In this document: in pieces, positions 61,729 through 64,000 of the stretch
How positions within the stretch are numbered: position 1 is the first letter of the stretch
Layout of the letters: every line of letters starts with the position of its first letter
Origin: Paenibacillus pabuli NBRC 13638
Lineage (GTDB): Bacteria > Bacillota > Bacilli > Paenibacillales > Paenibacillaceae
Length of the DNA stretch: 64,000 nucleotides
Direction: 5' to 3'
Assembly: GCF_001514495.1 (NCBI RefSeq)
Contig: NZ_BCNM01000005.1
Span: forward strand, 62,001 to 126,000
Notes under the pieces: model-generated
Seen by the model: the letters and a program-made list of their open reading frames with translations, nothing else
What the model was told of the DNA's origin: nothing
The model's database searches: none
Program-made: the position numbers and the translations under genes

Positions 61729-62637
61729 TTATCCCTTCACTGCGCCTACCGTAAGGCCCTTGATGAAATACCGCTGGAAGAACGGATATGCCAGTACAAT
61801 TGGACCAATACCGACAACAGCCATCGCCATTTGCAGTGTTTTATTTGGCAGATTCAACAATCCGCCCTGTGATGAAATCTGTGAAGAGACATTGGAGTTG
61901 GATGTTAAATATTGAATATCGAGCAGCGTTCGGTACATCAGGTACTGAAGGCTGATCGTCCGGTTATCCGATATAAAAATCATGCTAAGATACCAGTCAT
62001 TCCAGTAATTCAATGTGCTGAACAACGCAACGGTTGCCATCACCGGAAGGGAAAGCGGAAGCACGATTCGCGTAAACGTTCTCAATTCACCTGCACCATC
62101 AATTCGTGCCGATTCGAGAATCGATACCGGAATGGAGTTAGCGAAGAACGTACGCATGACCAGTACGAAGAACGGCGACAGCAGCAGCGGCATGATCAGT
62201 GCGAGAATGGAGTTTTTCAAATCCAGTACGTTCACATAGACCAGATACCAAGGGACCAGACCGCCATTGAACAGCATGGTGAAAAAGATGAAAAAGGCGA
62301 ACCACCCGCGATACGGCAAATCCCTCCGGGAAAGCGGGTACGCATACAATGCCGTCAGCGCTACACTCGTTATCGTACCTATCACGGTTACAATAATGGA
62401 AATGCCATAGGAATGGATGATCTGATCCATGTCCTTGAACAGAAATTCATAGGCAGTCAGACTGAACTTCTCCGGAATCAGTTTGTACCCGTTCGCAATA
62501 ACCGTCGTCTCGTCCGAGAATGAGATCGCGAAGACAAGCAGGATCGGCACGATGCAGGCAATGGCATAGAATATAAACATAGCGTGTATGATGGACGCGG
62601 AACGCCGCGACACGGCTAATGGATCACGTGATTTCAC
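61729..62637 (-). CDS. Sugar ABC transporter permease (LplC/YtcP type), second locus
   Basis: A 302-residue permease with six helices, the EAA loop (ILESARIDGAGELRTFTRIVLP) and the family tail AYPFFQRYFIKGLTVGAVKG. GTG at 62637 with AGGAGG ten bases upstream is preferred over the TTG at 62658. With that start the gene follows the LplB-type permease by 17 nt. It forms a heterodimeric channel with it; the ATPase must come from elsewhere. Confidence 0.88.
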   Translation of the reverse strand: MKSRDPLAVSRRSASIIHAMFIFYAIACIVPILLVFAISFSDETTVIANGYKLIPEKFSLTAYEFLFKDMDQIIHSYGISIIVTVIGTITSVALTALYAYPLSRRDLPYRGWFAFFIFFTMLFNGGLVPWYLVYVNVLDLKNSILALIMPLLLSPFFVLVMRTFFANSIPVSILESARIDGAGELRTFTRIVLPLSLPVMATVALFSTLNYWNDWYLSMIFISDNRTISLQYLMYRTLLDIQYLTSNSNVSSQISSQGGLLNLPNKTLQMAMAVVGIGPIVLAYPFFQRYFIKGLTVGAVKG

Positions 62638-62654
62638 AGCTGGCTTGCCTCCTC

Positions 62655-63650
62655 TCAAAATAATGCATTATCTTTGTCCATTCTCCTGACGATCGTATTG
62701 GATACGAGAACTAACACAAATCCAACAACAGCTTGATAGAGCCCGGCTGCAGAGGACATCCCGATATCGCCCCCGATGAGGAATGTACGATACACATACG
62801 TATCCAGAACGTTCGTGACCGGGAATAATGCGCCCGATTCCAGTGGAACCTGGTAGAACAGACTGAAGTCCGCATAGAAAATACGACCGATTTGCAGCAG
62901 TGTCATAATCACGATTAGTGGCACAAGGAACGGAACCGTAATGAAGCGAATCTGGTGCCACTTGCTCGCGCCGTCCAGTACAGCCGCTTCATAATATTCC
63001 TCATCGATACCTACCACTGCTGCCAGATAAATAACGGCATAGTAACCGATATTCTTCCATGTATTCACCAGCGGCAAAATGTAAGGCCAATACTTGGGTT
63101 CCGAATACCAATCAATAGGCTGTCCGCCAAAGAGCTGAAGGATTGTCGAGTTCATGAATCCTGAATCCTTGCCGAGAAAGGCAAGCACCAGATAACTGAC
63201 TACAATCATCGACAGAAAATAGGGAAGCAGCATAAGTGATTGATACAATTTGGACATGGCCTTGTTCTTCACTTCATTCAATAAAATCGCGAGCCCTACC
63301 CCTACAAATAAATTCAGGGCAATAAATACGGTGTTATATGCGAGCGTGTTGCGTGTGATCTCCCAAGCATCGCTCGTGGAGAACAAATACTTGAAATTAT
63401 CCCAACCGCTCCACGGGCTGCCCCAAATGCCGTCGGCATAATTGACATTTTTGAACGCAATCAGAACACCGAACATCGGCATATAGTTGTTCACCAGCAG
63501 AAACAGAATGCCTGGCAAAAACATGAGATACAAAACCTTGAATTTACCTAGATTGTACAGGACAGACTTTCGTTTTCGAACCGGTATATCCGGTATGCCC
63601 TGTACAGCTGATAGACGTGCTCCCTTACCCGCCTGGGGTTGTGTCTTCAT
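62655..63650 (-). CDS. Sugar ABC transporter permease (LplB type), second locus
   Basis: A 331-residue permease with an N-terminal hydrophilic extension of about 45 residues, six helices and the EAA loop (EYYEAAVLDGASKWHQIRFITVP). The segment YLMFLPGILFLLVNNYMPMFGVLIAFKNV marks the first helix. ATG at 63650 follows GGGAG by eight bases. It is the first gene of the permease-permease-binding protein unit, 175 nt after the regulator fragment at the right edge. The substrate is unknown. Confidence 0.88.
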   Translation of the reverse strand: MKTQPQAGKGARLSAVQGIPDIPVRKRKSVLYNLGKFKVLYLMFLPGILFLLVNNYMPMFGVLIAFKNVNYADGIWGSPWSGWDNFKYLFSTSDAWEITRNTLAYNTVFIALNLFVGVGLAILLNEVKNKAMSKLYQSLMLLPYFLSMIVVSYLVLAFLGKDSGFMNSTILQLFGGQPIDWYSEPKYWPYILPLVNTWKNIGYYAVIYLAAVVGIDEEYYEAAVLDGASKWHQIRFITVPFLVPLIVIMTLLQIGRIFYADFSLFYQVPLESGALFPVTNVLDTYVYRTFLIGGDIGMSSAAGLYQAVVGFVLVLVSNTIVRRMDKDNALF

Positions 63651-63799
63651 AACTTGTTCTCCCTCACTCCTCTTGAATTTCATCCTCAGGATGAAACACC
63701 GCTGTGTCTCCTGTGGTTCAAGTATACGGCGAGGCGCTCAGGACCACTATCTGCTGTGGTGACCTATTCACTTATCAAATTATGACTTTAGGTCACGAA

Positions 63800-63826
63800 A
63801 AAACAAAAGACGCAGCATGCTGCGTC
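63800..63826 (-). terminator. Intrinsic terminator overlapping the regulator 3' end
   Basis: A perfect palindrome GACGCAGCATGCTGCGTC (63809-63826) with an interrupted T-run on the minus strand. Its first two bases belong to the stop codon of the partial regulator gene. Confidence 0.75.
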
Positions 63827-64000
63827 AAATCTGTACCGCTCGGGACTGTTTGCGAAACTCCTGTGGTGTAATGCCCGTGCACTTTTTGAACATTTTCGTA
63901 AAGTGAGAGTAGTTGTAATATCCAACCTTGCCTGCAATATCCGTGACCTTCACGGTGGACTGGGACAATAATGTCTTCGCCTTGGCTACTCTGCGCTGGA
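63825..64000 (-). CDS. AraC-type regulator, C-terminal fragment cut by the window edge
   Basis: The last 58 residues of a regulator are in the window. They contain the second AraC helix-turn-helix (KVTDIAGKVGYYNYSHFTKM) and the end ITPQEFRKQSRAVQI. The fragment resembles YesN-type response regulators such as the one in the galactan locus. It lies directly upstream of the second ABC transporter on the same strand, so it is the probable regulator of those genes. The sensing domain lies outside the window. Confidence 0.8.
   Translation of the reverse strand, partial: QRRVAKAKTLLSQSTVKVTDIAGKVGYYNYSHFTKMFKKCTGITPQEFRKQSRAVQI

Overview
The window looks like a stretch of a Paenibacillus-type chromosome (spore-forming Firmicutes, Bacillales). 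Pointers are a tricistronic spore germinant-receptor operon with an extra small subunit gene, LplA/LplB/LplC-type sugar ABC transporters next to YesM/YesN-type two-component systems, many glycoside hydrolases, intrinsic terminators after most units, and strong GGAGG ribosome sites. This assignment rests on gene content only. I see no rRNA, tRNA, CRISPR array, insertion sequence or prophage.

Layout. 1-9.6 kb: mostly minus-strand housekeeping and accessory genes (phosphotransferase-like kinase, SGNH esterase, a marR-MMPL transporter operon with three tandem 16-bp repeats at its promoter, GNAT, BadF-type sugar kinase, methyltransferase, zinc-ribbon membrane protein, alpha/beta hydrolase). 9.8-12.6 kb: a two-gene operon of a CarH-like cobalamin-binding protein and a sensor-less hybrid histidine kinase, a candidate B12-dependent light-sensing phosphorelay. 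12.9-14.7 kb: rpiA-GNAT-marR. 15.2-20.7 kb (plus strand): a chemoreceptor followed 46 nt later by a single-module NRPS-like adenylation-carrier-reductase enzyme that carries a condensation-domain remnant. 20.8-22.0 kb: TraX-like protein and GNAT. 22.2-26.2 kb: germinant receptor operon A-C-D-B under a probable sigma-G promoter. 26.2-30.0 kb: RbsD/FucU-family protein, marR-MFS operon and a second MFS exporter.

30.2-37.7 kb: glycoside breakdown: GH3 enzyme with an APH-like kinase, and an intracellular GH31 alpha-xylosidase divergent from an AraC regulator. 37.9-48.1 kb: secreted TIM-barrel protein, adenine deaminase, HelD helicase, a probable orphan small RNA, flavin-type split-barrel protein, aromatic-acid-exporter-like protein, and malic enzyme-HD phosphohydrolase. 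48.3-58.9 kb: a complete galactan-oligosaccharide locus (YesM/YesN sensor pair, binding protein, two permeases, GH53 galactanase without signal peptide, GH42 beta-galactosidase). 59.2-64 kb: a membrane protein of unknown function, then a second ABC sugar-uptake set and, at the right edge, the C-terminal end of an AraC-type regulator. Neither transporter locus encodes its own ATPase.

The most unusual items are the B12 sensor/hybrid kinase pair, the chemoreceptor-NRPS-like pair with its structured leader and two-codon upstream ORF, the promoter-terminator unit next to helD, and the cytoplasmic GH53 galactanase.
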